The translations under genes were made by a program, and so were the position numbers. A stretch of DNA of 14,988 nt from Patescibacteria group bacterium UBA5738. GTDB taxonomy: Bacteria > Patescibacteriota > Minisyncoccia > Minisyncoccales > UBA5738. Where the stretch lies: positions 10,809 to 25,796 of the forward strand of contig DIFW01000035.1 of the NCBI GenBank assembly GCA_002419295.1, written 5' to 3'. The notes under the pieces are model-generated. The model had not been told where the DNA came from. It searched no databases and saw only the letters and a list, made by a program, of their open reading frames with translations. Numbering within the stretch: position 1 is the stretch's first letter; the number at the start of each line of letters is the position of its first letter. Shown here in pieces: positions 6,450 to 12,116 of this stretch.

Positions 6450-7370
6450 TTAGTTAACTAAATTTTGCGGTTGTCCTTTTAAATATCGCTCAATGTTGGA
6501 AATACAAATATCCGCTTGTCTTATTTTTGCTTCCTTTGTGTTGTATCCTATGTGAGGAGTAAGCACAACATTACTTAACTCAGTAAATTTCTTTGGCAAG
6601 ATAATATCGTTTCCTTCAATTGAAACATCAAATCCTGCTCCATAAATAAGATTATTTTTCAAAATATCCGTTAAAGCAAATATGTCAACCACCCCCCAAG
6701 TCGTTCCTAACAAAATTGCGTCTTTTTTCATCAACCTTAAATGATTTTCATCCAACAGATTTTTTGACCTCTCATCAAGGGGGCAAGTAATAAAAACTAG
6801 ATCGCATTTTTTAAGTAATTCAACGAGAGGCAAATTTTTAATTCCTGAAACGATTTTTGGATTAACATCGTAAGCAAAAACTTCTGCACCAAGACAAGAT
6901 AAAATTTTAGCAACTCGGCTCCCGATATTACCCAAACCTATAATACCTGCTTTGCGCCCCGAAATTTCTATTCCTTGTAAATACCCCTTATTTTTATTTC
7001 CCTTTTTGATTTCTGCGTCCCCGACAATAGTTTTCCGTGCCACGGCAAACATAAGCCCGATTATATGTTCGGCCACCGCTTCTGTCGCGTAAGCCGGGAT
7101 ATTGCTCACTGATATTCCCAATTCTTTTGCTTTTTCAATATCAATCCAAGAATATCCCGTAGACATTAAAGCCAATAATGAAGGATTTTTCATTGACGAA
7201 AGAAAAGAATTTGGATTTAACCAGTCAATTACTGCTACATCCGCATTTTTAACTCGTTGCCTACATTCATCTTCGCTCGAAAAATCATAATAAGCTACAT
7301 TTCCCAATGAATTTAATTTTCTTTTTTGTTCGTCGTTTAATCCTACTTTTTCCAAAACTACAATATCCAT
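6450..7370 (-). CDS. D-isomer-specific 2-hydroxyacid dehydrogenase family protein with altered catalytic Arg site
   Basis: A 306-residue two-domain NAD(P)-dependent dehydrogenase. It shows the substrate-domain signature MSTGYSWIDIEKAKELGI (69-86), AVAEHIIGLMFAVAR (98-112), the Rossmann motif GLGNIG (145-150), a D-x-N at the nucleotide ribose position (YDVNP, 168-171) and the C-terminal PHIGYNT with catalytic His273 and candidate Glu252. The usual catalytic-Arg segment (N-T/S-x-R-G-x-L/V-V-D) reads GTTWGVVD here: Trp225 sits at the Arg position and the loop is one residue shorter. Family membership is clear, but normal 2-hydroxyacid oxidation chemistry is doubtful, and the coding DNA there is a six-G run. 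It starts 4 bp after the cupin stop, so the two are co-translated or at least co-transcribed. Confidence 0.9.
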   Translation of the reverse strand: MDIVVLEKVGLNDEQKRKLNSLGNVAYYDFSSEDECRQRVKNADVAVIDWLNPNSFLSSMKNPSLLALMSTGYSWIDIEKAKELGISVSNIPAYATEAVAEHIIGLMFAVARKTIVGDAEIKKGNKNKGYLQGIEISGRKAGIIGLGNIGSRVAKILSCLGAEVFAYDVNPKIVSGIKNLPLVELLKKCDLVFITCPLDERSKNLLDENHLRLMKKDAILLGTTWGVVDIFALTDILKNNLIYGAGFDVSIEGNDIILPKKFTELSNVVLTPHIGYNTKEAKIRQADICISNIERYLKGQPQNLVN

Positions 7371-7374
7371 ACAC

Positions 7375-7713
7375 TTATAAAGTTATTTCTTGCTCGAGGA
7401 ACCACCAAGGAACGGAAACGAGCAACATTTTCATCGTTCCGGCATATTGAAAAGTAAGACCTTTTGGGATTACCACTAAATCGCCTTTGCCGCATTGCTC
7501 TTTTTGGCCATCAATTTCAAAAATTCCATCACCTTCCAAGATGTAATAAGAAAAAATACATTCCTTTTCGATAATTTTTGTTTCGTGTCCTTTTTCGGTT
7601 TCGATGATTGAAAATTCAACCTTATTGCTCAAATTTTTCGTATCAAAAATCTTTCCTCTAATTCCAACCTTTTTAAACGAGTAGCCATTTGGAAGATGAA
7701 AAATATGTTGCAT
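7375..7713 (-). CDS. Small cupin-domain protein
   Basis: A 112-residue single cupin barrel. The first cupin motif is poor in metal ligands: GHETKIIEKECIFSYYILEGDG has one His where the consensus has HxH plus Glu. The second motif is recognisable as GDLVVIPKGLTFQYAG (77-92) but lacks the usual His, having Gln or Tyr instead. A C-terminal hydrophobic stretch (MLLVSVPWWF) completes the barrel. This makes a non-metal binding or isomerase-like role more likely than a dioxygenase, but this is inference. The gene lies 26 bp after the deaminase gene and 4 bp before the dehydrogenase gene in the same operon. Confidence 0.85.
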   Translation of the reverse strand: MQHIFHLPNGYSFKKVGIRGKIFDTKNLSNKVEFSIIETEKGHETKIIEKECIFSYYILEGDGIFEIDGQKEQCGKGDLVVIPKGLTFQYAGTMKMLLVSVPWWFLEQEITL

Positions 7714-7739
7714 ATTATTTTTGAATTTAAAAATAGTAT

Positions 7740-8216
7740 TTATGATAAAAATTTTGCCATTTCTTTTTCAAATACCTCTGAAAATTCACTTTCATATTGA
7801 GAAAGATGAATTATTTCCAATGGATTGTTAAAGTTTTTGGCGATTTCTTGCTTATTTATTTTTGTATTTTCCGAAAGCCAGGGGATTTTTTTAATATATT
7901 TATTGGCTGGAATAATATAAGCAATGAACTTATACCCTGCCCAAGAACAAGCACTCATACACATCAAGCAGGGTTCACAAACCGTAACCATAGTTAAATC
8001 GGGCGTATAACTATTGCCTTTTTCTTTACATACTTTTTCTACCAATAATCTTTCGGAATGGGAAGTCGCATCGCAATTTGTATTTACCAAACTTTCCGAA
8101 GTTGCAATGGTTTTACCCGATTCAATAACCAGCCCAGCATTAGCAAGATTACCCTTTTGGGCTGATTTTATCATTAAATCTTTAAGCTCATTTATTTGTT
8201 CCCGGGATAAATCCAT
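7740..8216 (-). CDS. Cytidine/deoxycytidylate-deaminase-fold nucleoside or base deaminase
   Basis: A 158-residue enzyme of the CDA superfamily. The zinc site is H53 with the proton-shuttle E55 in TSHSERLL, and C83 and C86 in CEPCLMCMSACSW. The first motif is HSE instead of the usual HAE. The length, the N-terminal helix (LKDLMIKSAQKG) and GNLANAGLVIESGKTIA resemble guanine deaminase/TadA-like nucleoside deaminases more than tetrameric cytidine deaminases. The family hydrolyses an amino group from a base, nucleoside or nucleotide. TadA-type tRNA editing cannot be ruled out, but in this operon a small-molecule substrate seems more likely. It begins 9 bp after the flavoprotein gene stop. No SD is visible. 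Confidence 0.9.
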   Translation of the reverse strand: MDLSREQINELKDLMIKSAQKGNLANAGLVIESGKTIATSESLVNTNCDATSHSERLLVEKVCKEKGNSYTPDLTMVTVCEPCLMCMSACSWAGYKFIAYIIPANKYIKKIPWLSENTKINKQEIAKNFNNPLEIIHLSQYESEFSEVFEKEMAKFLS

Positions 8217-8225
8217 AATTTTATT

Positions 8226-8834
8226 TTATTTTTTACAAATTAGCTTTTTCCCAAGATTTATCAATTCATTTTCTTTTGATTGCGAATTTCCGTTAATTGC
8301 AAGAACACTGCCAACTATTTTCATCCCCATATGTTGGGTACAAAAAAAATTCATAATATCAAGACATTTTTTAACGGGTTCTTCTAATATCTTTCTACCC
8401 GCCAAAGTTTGCATTGCTTTTTCCGCGTCAAAATTATCCAAAAATCGCACCTCTCCCTTCTTAAAGTTGCCTACGGCAAGCAAAGCAGCCTTTTTATCTT
8501 TTAATCCTTCCGAAAGATAAAGCGGCAAACATCTGTCCATAAAATTTTTCATTAAAGCGGTAACATTGGCAAAATATGTCGGACAACCAAAAATAATAAT
8601 ATCTGAATCTAACATTTTGCCATATAAATCTTGCATATCATCGTTTACGACGCATTTATGCGAATGGAAACATCCACCGCAAGTTAAACACGGCTTTATG
8701 TTTTTGTCTTTCAACAAAATTAACTCATAAAGACAACCCGTAGCGTCAAGGACTGTTTTCAACATGTAATTGGTATTTTTGTTCCTTGGACTACCCGATA
8801 TACCAATAATTTTGATTTTTTCCGATTTAGCCAT
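8226..8834 (-). CDS. Iron-sulfur flavoprotein (Isf-like) / NAD(P)H-dependent FMN reductase family
   Basis: This 202-residue protein has a flavodoxin-like fold. The FMN-phosphate loop is GISGSPRNKNTNYM (11-24), then C49, C52, C55 and C61 in the exact CX2CX2CX5C pattern of archaeal iron-sulfur flavoproteins, where these Cys bind a 4Fe-4S cluster. NDDMQDLYGKMLDSDIIIFGCPTYFANV (64-91) and MKNFMDRCLP follow, both typical of this family. It probably moves electrons between NAD(P)H or ferredoxin and a downstream acceptor in the cytoplasm. It is the first gene of the seven-gene minus-strand operon. A GGAG-like sequence lies unusually close to its ATG (8836-8840). Its need for FMN would connect it to the riboflavin genes on the other side of the tRNA, though that is inference. 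Confidence 0.9.
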   Translation of the reverse strand: MAKSEKIKIIGISGSPRNKNTNYMLKTVLDATGCLYELILLKDKNIKPCLTCGGCFHSHKCVVNDDMQDLYGKMLDSDIIIFGCPTYFANVTALMKNFMDRCLPLYLSEGLKDKKAALLAVGNFKKGEVRFLDNFDAEKAMQTLAGRKILEEPVKKCLDIMNFFCTQHMGMKIVGSVLAINGNSQSKENELINLGKKLICKK

Positions 8835-8893
8835 ACTCCACGACTACATTAAAAAAATCTGATTTACTCGGATTTATTAAACCCGTCGGAATT

Positions 8894-8912
8894 AAAAGGG
8901 TTAGACCCTTTT
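8894..8912 (-). terminator. Hairpin at the AbrB-like gene stop (probable terminator)
   Basis: An 8-bp stem AAAAGGGT/ACCCTTTT (8894-8901 with 8905-8912) with a 3-nt loop. On the minus strand it ends in TTTTAATT, giving a short U-run. It overlaps the stop codon of the AbrB-like gene and could separate it from, or attenuate into, the seven-gene operon that starts 60 bp further on. Bases 8835-8893 contain no strong promoter I can support. Confidence 0.5.
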
Positions 8913-9093
8913 AGGGCAGTTTTTCTTGCCAATCTTCTATTGTCAAACCTTTGCCGCGCTTTTTGACGACCACCTTTTGGCCTTTGCGCCAGCCGAGTTC
9001 CAGAATCAAGTTTCTGGGAATGGTAATCGAAAGAGAAGTTTTGCCGAGACGCGTAAGATTGCGAATATTTTTCTCCGAAGTTTTTCGGTTCAT
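8911..9093 (-). CDS. AbrB/MazE/SpoVT-type DNA-binding protein
   Basis: A 60-residue protein with the swapped-hairpin AbrB signature: IRNLTRLGKTSLSITIPRN (11-29), then a hydrophobic helix LILELGWRKGQKVVVKKRGKGLTIEDW. The pattern G-K-T-S-x-x-I-T-I-P-R is typical for the family, whose members dimerise and bind A+T-rich operators; some are antitoxins (MazE), others are transition-state regulators. No toxin gene is adjacent: the next genes are the Isf-like operon on one side and the tRNA on the other. The ATG at 9093 lies only about 5 nt from a perfect TATAAT on the minus strand (9098-9103), so the mRNA may be leaderless. The 30-bp box element in its promoter suggests autoregulation (inference). 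Confidence 0.85.
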   Translation of the reverse strand: MNRKTSEKNIRNLTRLGKTSLSITIPRNLILELGWRKGQKVVVKKRGKGLTIEDWQEKLP

Positions 9094-9097
9094 GCAG

Positions 9098-9130
9098 ATT
9101 ATATTTAAATATAGTTTAAATATAACATTT
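9098..9130 (-). promoter_or_regulatory. Promoter/operator of the AbrB-like gene, second copy of the ATTTAAAT element
   Basis: ATTTAAAT at 9103-9110 and GTTTAAAT at 9114-9121 are 11 bp apart. The 30 bp 9101-9130 match 4456-4485 at 27 positions, same orientation. On the minus strand a perfect TATAAT (9098-9103) and a weak GTTATA (9121-9126), 17 bp apart, form the promoter, so the boxes fill the spacer and -35 region. This is where an autorepressor would block RNA polymerase (inference). Confidence 0.65.
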
Positions 9131-9151
9131 TGGTAAAAGATCTAATAGCCC

Positions 9152-9173
9152 AAAAACACCGTGCGATACGGTG
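9152..9173 (-). terminator. Terminator of tRNA-Asn
   Basis: A stem CACCGT/ACGGTG (9157-9162 with 9168-9173) with loop GCGAT. On the minus strand it is followed by five U (A run at 9152-9156). It lies 37 bp beyond the tRNA 3' end. Confidence 0.75.
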
Positions 9174-9209
9174 CCTTTAGCCTCAAATCCTGATTTTTCA
9201 ACTTCTGGG

Positions 9210-9281
9210 CTCCGGCGGTAGGATTCGAACCTACAACCTTTTCGTTAACAGCGAACCGCGCTACCGTTGCGCCACGCCGGA
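9210..9281 (-). tRNA. tRNA-Asn(GUU)
   Basis: A full 72-nt cloverleaf on the minus strand. The acceptor stem is TCCGGCG/CGCCGGA, the D arm GCGC-AACGGTA-GCGC, the anticodon loop CTGTTAA with anticodon GTT, and the T arm GTAGG-TTCGAAT-CCTAC; discriminator G73 is as expected for Asn. One anticodon-stem position (27-43) is a G-A mismatch. The 3' CCA is not encoded (the genome reads CCC), so it must be added by tRNA nucleotidyltransferase. Confidence 0.96.
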
Positions 9282-9302
9282 ATGGTCTTTCAAAACAAGT
9301 CA

Positions 9303-9331
9303 ATGATAGCTTATAGTTTCAAAAATTTCAA
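9303..9331 (-). promoter_or_regulatory. Promoter of tRNA-Asn
   Basis: On the minus strand TTGAAA (9326-9331), 17 bp spacer, TATCAT (9303-9308), with transcription expected to start about 15 nt before the mature tRNA end at 9281. Confidence 0.65.
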
Positions 9332-9360
9332 GAGTTTAGATAAGCTTTAGATAAGCTATC
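9305..9360. repeat. 11-bp tandem repeat within a 10-bp inverted repeat
   Basis: TTAGATAAGCT is present twice in perfect tandem (9336-9346, 9347-9357). The outer ends form an exact inverted repeat GATAGCTTAT/ATAAGCTATC (9305-9314, 9351-9360). It lies between the divergent tRNA-Asn and ribE promoters and could be a regulatory site or a cruciform. Confidence 0.5.
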
Positions 9361-9395
9361 GCCGGGCGGCAAACATTCCCCGGCAAAATTTTTTG

Positions 9396-9404
9396 TGCTA
9401 GAAT
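9396..9404 (+). promoter_or_regulatory. Extended -10 promoter of the ribE operon
   Basis: TGC-TAGAAT: an extended TG at 9396-9397 with -10 TAGAAT at 9399-9404. The -35 position (TTCCCC, 9376-9381) is poor, as is common with extended -10 promoters. Transcription would start near 9411, leaving a leader of about 95 nt before ribE. Confidence 0.5.
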
Positions 9405-9410
9405 AAGGTA

Positions 9411-9480
9411 CGCCCGGACTGGCGTAGTTGGCGCGTGCCTATTGCAATATTCACGGGCTGTGGGGAATGCGCCGGGTAAA
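9411..9480 (+). other. Structured 5' leader of the riboflavin operon (not an RFN element)
   Basis: The G+C-rich leader has several competing pairings: CGCC/GGCG (9411-9414 with 9421-9424); GGCGCGT/ATGCGCC (9430-9436 with 9467-9473, one G-U); CCC/GGG closing outside it (9413-9415 with 9474-9476); and a smaller hairpin CGTG/CACG around the palindrome TATTGCAATA (9440-9449). The conserved blocks of the FMN riboswitch are absent. It could be a new regulatory leader or only a stable UTR. Confidence 0.35.
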
Positions 9481-9505
9481 GCGATAGATACAATAGATTA
9501 AAAAT

Positions 9506-10093
9506 ATGTTCACGGGAATCATTGCCAAAACCGGCAAAATTGAAAAAATTAAAAAGAAATCGGGCAAGGTTTATATTGCCATCGCCGTTGCGGGTTTTTT
9601 GGAAAACACGAAAATCGGCGACAGTATTTCTTGCGACGGGGTTTGTTTGACGGTGGTTAAAAAAACCGAAAATGGATTTGAGGTTGAATTGATGCCCGAA
9701 ACCCTGCGCTTGACCAAATTCGCGGATTCGGCCGTTGGAGATTTGGTAAATTTGGAATTGTCCATGAAAATCGGCGATCGCTTGGACGGGCACTTTGTGG
9801 CGGGACATATTGACGGAGTCGGCGAAATTAAAGAAATTCTCAAGGACGGCGAATACGCGAGTTTGGTGATAAAAGTCCCAAAAACCCTGATAAGATATTT
9901 GGCGCACAAGGGTTCGGCGGCGGTCAACGGAGTGAGTTTGACCGTTGCCGGAGTCGGTGAAGATTGGTTTAAGGTTTGCTTGATCACCCATACTTTGGAG
10001 ATTACCAATTTGTCGGAATTAAAAATTGGCGGCAAGGTGAATATCGAAACGGATATCATCGCCAGATATTTGGAAAAATTATTGAAAAATTGA
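9506..10093 (+). CDS. ribE: Riboflavin synthase alpha subunit
   Basis: A 195-residue protein of two lumazine-binding repeats. Repeat 1 starts MFTGIIAKTGKIEKI and contains GDSISCDGVCLTVV and ELMPETLRLT. Repeat 2 starts at the hinge GDRLDGHFVAGHIDGVGEI, with AAVNGVSLTVAGV and ITHTLEITNLSELKIGGKVNIETD. The N-terminal MFTGII, the Cys in repeat 1 (SCDGVCLT) and the GGHxVxGHxDG-like hinge are diagnostic. The enzyme joins two 6,7-dimethyl-8-ribityllumazine molecules to give riboflavin. The length is close to the usual 200-215. It is the first gene of the rib operon, 10 bp before ribH. Both terminal riboflavin steps are present, but ribD and ribBA are not in the window. Confidence 0.96.
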   Translation: MFTGIIAKTGKIEKIKKKSGKVYIAIAVAGFLENTKIGDSISCDGVCLTVVKKTENGFEVELMPETLRLTKFADSAVGDLVNLELSMKIGDRLDGHFVAGHIDGVGEIKEILKDGEYASLVIKVPKTLIRYLAHKGSAAVNGVSLTVAGVGEDWFKVCLITHTLEITNLSELKIGGKVNIETDIIARYLEKLLKN

Positions 10094-10103
10094 TTTCAAC
10101 ATT

Positions 10104-10574
10104 ATGAAAACCAACACATTCCAAAAAATAAACGGCAAAGGTTTTAAGATCGCCATTGTTCAAGCGAGATTTAATCGGGAGATTACCGACGGCTTGTCCG
10201 GCGGGGCGCTCAAGGCGCTGAAAGAAGCCGATGCCGCCAATCCTGAAATTTTTTTGGCGCCGGGGGCATTTGAAATTCCGTTGATATGCCAAAAATTGGC
10301 CAAAACCGAAAAATTCGGCGGCATTATCGCCATCGGCGCGGTGATTAAGGGAGAGACCGCCCATTTTGACTATGTGGCCAAAGCGGCCGCCGACGGCATA
10401 CTCAAAGTGATGCTTGAATGCGGCATTCCCATCGCTTTTGGCGTTCTTGCCGCCTATGATTTGGAACAGGCCAAGGCCCGCGCCCAAGACGACAAAAACA
10501 ACAAGGGATATGAAGCGGCGCTGGCGTTGGTGGAAACAATAAAAGTTATCAACGAATTGAATGAAAATTTTTAG
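10104..10574 (+). CDS. ribH: 6,7-dimethyl-8-ribityllumazine synthase
   Basis: A 156-residue protein with all the lumazine synthase landmarks: IAIVQARFNREITDGL (16-31), the phosphate/pyrimidine-binding APGAFEIPL (52-60), GAVIKGETAHFDYVAKA (78-94) with catalytic His87, and the C-terminal NNKGYEAALALVETI. The usual GVLTTDxxEQA reads GVLAAYDLEQA, a tolerated variation. The enzyme condenses the ribityl-diaminouracil with dihydroxybutanone phosphate; the product feeds RibE next to it. It starts 10 bp after ribE, and its 3' end overlaps the riboflavin kinase start by 14 bp, implying translational coupling. Confidence 0.96.
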   Translation: MKTNTFQKINGKGFKIAIVQARFNREITDGLSGGALKALKEADAANPEIFLAPGAFEIPLICQKLAKTEKFGGIIAIGAVIKGETAHFDYVAKAAADGILKVMLECGIPIAFGVLAAYDLEQAKARAQDDKNNKGYEAALALVETIKVINELNENF

Positions 10575-10902
10575 CGCCAAAGTGATTACCGGAGAAGGAA
10601 GGGGAAGAACCATCGGCTTTCCCACTGCCAATCTGGACAAAACCGATTTGGGAATTGATTTTGGGGTCTACGCGGTGCGGGCGCATATCAACGAGCGAGA
10701 ATTCGCGGCATTGTTGCATTTTGGCCCGCAAAAAACTTTCGCCGGAAAAATTTCGACCGAACTTCATCTCAAAGATTTTATTGGCGATATTTACGGGCAA
10801 GAGGTAAGAGTGGAAATTATTGCCAAAATCAGGGAAATCAGAAAATTTGAAAGCGTTTATGATTTGCAAAAGCAAATTCAAATTGATCTAAAATCAATTT
10901 GA
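10561..10902 (+). CDS. ribF: Stand-alone riboflavin kinase domain
   Basis: This 113-residue protein matches only the C-terminal flavokinase half of bifunctional RibF. It has GRGRTIGFPTANL (12-24) with the PTAN nucleotide-binding motif, GVYAVRAHI (35-43), and ELHLKDFIGDIYGQEV followed by FESVYDLQKQIQIDL. The usual N-terminal FAD synthetase (GxFDGxHxGH region) is missing; the gene starts cleanly at ATG 10561 inside ribH. It should convert riboflavin to FMN with ATP. FAD formation would need another gene elsewhere. The 14-bp overlap with ribH makes three consecutive steps from lumazine to FMN. The symbol is used by homology to the RibF C-terminus. Confidence 0.9.
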   Translation: MKIFSAKVITGEGRGRTIGFPTANLDKTDLGIDFGVYAVRAHINEREFAALLHFGPQKTFAGKISTELHLKDFIGDIYGQEVRVEIIAKIREIRKFESVYDLQKQIQIDLKSI

Positions 10903-10945
10903 ATCGCGCCGGAGAAAATAATTTTGCGGTCAACGCATTAAAAAA

Positions 10946-11704
10946 ATGAAAAAATTTTTATGGATTTTATTGGGGGCGGTTGTTTTGGTGTCCGCCGCGG
11001 CGTGGTATGCCGGCAATCAAAAAAATGGCAGACCGGCAGACCAATCCGGTTCGCGCGACGAAGCGGAGGAACGGAACTTGATCGCGCGCGCAACCTACAT
11101 TTGCGCCGGCGGCAAAACCGTTGCCGCGGCGTTTTACGAAGGCAAATCCGTGTTGATTGATCCGGGAGAGATGCCGGTTCCTTCGGGGAGCGTGGAGATT
11201 GTTTTGAGCGATGGACGGAGTTTTAATTTATCGCAAACAATTTCGGCATCCGGCGCGCGCTATGCTAATGAAGACGAATCGTTTGTTTTCTGGGACAAAG
11301 GTGACACCGCTTTGATATTGGAAAGCGGTGTTGAAAAAGATTTCATGGAATGTGTGGCGCCGGCGGATAATGCCGATCGAAACATAAAAGTGATTTCGCC
11401 CAATGGGGGAGAAATTTGGCAAAAGGGGCAAAAAATCAAGATATTGTGGGAAGCTTCCAAAGCGATAAAATCGGTTAACATCAGATTGATGGTCGCTGAC
11501 GGCGGCGAAGGGCAGAGTTTTAACGCGGCGATCGCGGCGGACGCGATCAACACCGGCGATTATGAATGGACGGTGCAAGAGTTATACGCCGAAGTTTGGG
11601 GCGTCAACGCTTTGCCCGCTTCGGATAAATATATGCTGGTGGTGGAGGACGCTCAAAAAAACAGCATCTATGATGCCAATGACGCGCCGTTTGTAATTGA
11701 ATAA
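10946..11704 (+). CDS. Membrane-anchored MliC-type lysozyme-inhibitor domain plus Kre9/Knh1-like domain protein
   Basis: A 252-residue protein with an N-terminal signal anchor (FLWILLGAVVLVSAAAWYA, 4-22) and no lipobox Cys, so the rest is probably outside the membrane. Residues 48-137 match MliC (membrane-bound inhibitor of C-type lysozyme): ATYICAGGKTVAAAFY, the inhibitory-loop-like SASGARYANEDESFVFWDKGD, and the disulfide pair C53/C136. Residues 148-252 match the Ser/Thr-rich Kre9/Knh1-like family: ISPNGGEIWQKGQKIKILW and later LVVEDAQ. A cell-surface protein that blocks host or bacterial lysozymes would suit an episymbiotic CPR cell; that is inference. It starts 43 bp after the kinase gene, probably in the same transcript. 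The next gene follows after 5 bp. Confidence 0.85.
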   Translation: MKKFLWILLGAVVLVSAAAWYAGNQKNGRPADQSGSRDEAEERNLIARATYICAGGKTVAAAFYEGKSVLIDPGEMPVPSGSVEIVLSDGRSFNLSQTISASGARYANEDESFVFWDKGDTALILESGVEKDFMECVAPADNADRNIKVISPNGGEIWQKGQKIKILWEASKAIKSVNIRLMVADGGEGQSFNAAIAADAINTGDYEWTVQELYAEVWGVNALPASDKYMLVVEDAQKNSIYDANDAPFVIE

Positions 11705-11709
11705 ATTCC

Positions 11710-12060
11710 ATGGATGAAACAAAAATCATTATTTGGTTGCCGCGAATTCTGGGCATCGGGTTGGTCTTGTTTCTCTCGCTGTTTGCGGCGGATGTTTTCG
11801 GCGAATATTCGGGTTGGCAACTGGCAATCGCGCTTTTTATGCATTTGATTCCATCGCTTGTTTTGCTGGCGGCGGTCGCGATCGCTTGGAAGCGAGAATT
11901 ATTCGGCGCGATCGCGTTTTTATTCGGCGCGATTTTTTATGTTTGCGTGATCGGTTTCGACGGCCACTGGACATGGTATGCTTTTATTTCGGGTCCGGCG
12001 GTTGTCGTTTCGGCTCTGTATTTCGCCGCCTGGCGCCAAAAGCGAAAACTTAAAAATTAA
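11710..12060 (+). CDS. Small four-helix membrane protein (DUF7670-like)
   Basis: A 116-residue protein with four hydrophobic helices (about 8-28, 36-60, 64-82 and 88-107) and a basic C-terminus (RQKRKLKN). The WLPRILGIGLVLFLSLFAADVFGEYSG start and MHLIPSLVLL/AIAWKRELFGAI middle closely resemble a widespread uncharacterised family that I recall as DUF7670; this is from memory, not a search. No catalytic motif is visible. By the positive-inside rule both ends are probably cytoplasmic. It lies 5 bp after the MliC-type gene and could work with it at the membrane, but no function is known. Confidence 0.8.
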   Translation: MDETKIIIWLPRILGIGLVLFLSLFAADVFGEYSGWQLAIALFMHLIPSLVLLAAVAIAWKRELFGAIAFLFGAIFYVCVIGFDGHWTWYAFISGPAVVVSALYFAAWRQKRKLKN

Positions 12061-12116
12061 ATTTTTAGAGTATCGGATGATTGATGATTTTGTTAATTAT
12101 TCAACGCTTTAATTCT

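Noticed and set aside
8911..9093. MazE-type antitoxin of a toxin-antitoxin pair
   Set aside because: No toxin-sized gene follows or overlaps; the next gene on the same strand is the Isf-like flavoprotein.
9210..9281. tRNA-Asn as an attachment site of an integrative element containing the A+T-rich operon
   Set aside because: No integrase, no recombinase and no second copy of the tRNA 3' end in the window; only the AbrB-type promoter repeats flank the operon.
9411..9505. FMN riboswitch (RFN element) ahead of ribE
   Set aside because: The conserved GGGGCAGGGTGAAATTCCC-like and later blocks of the RFN element are absent; only a structured leader can be supported.
9398..9991. Minus-strand frame of about 197 codons across ribE
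   Set aside because: Antisense to a clear riboflavin synthase; no domain features.
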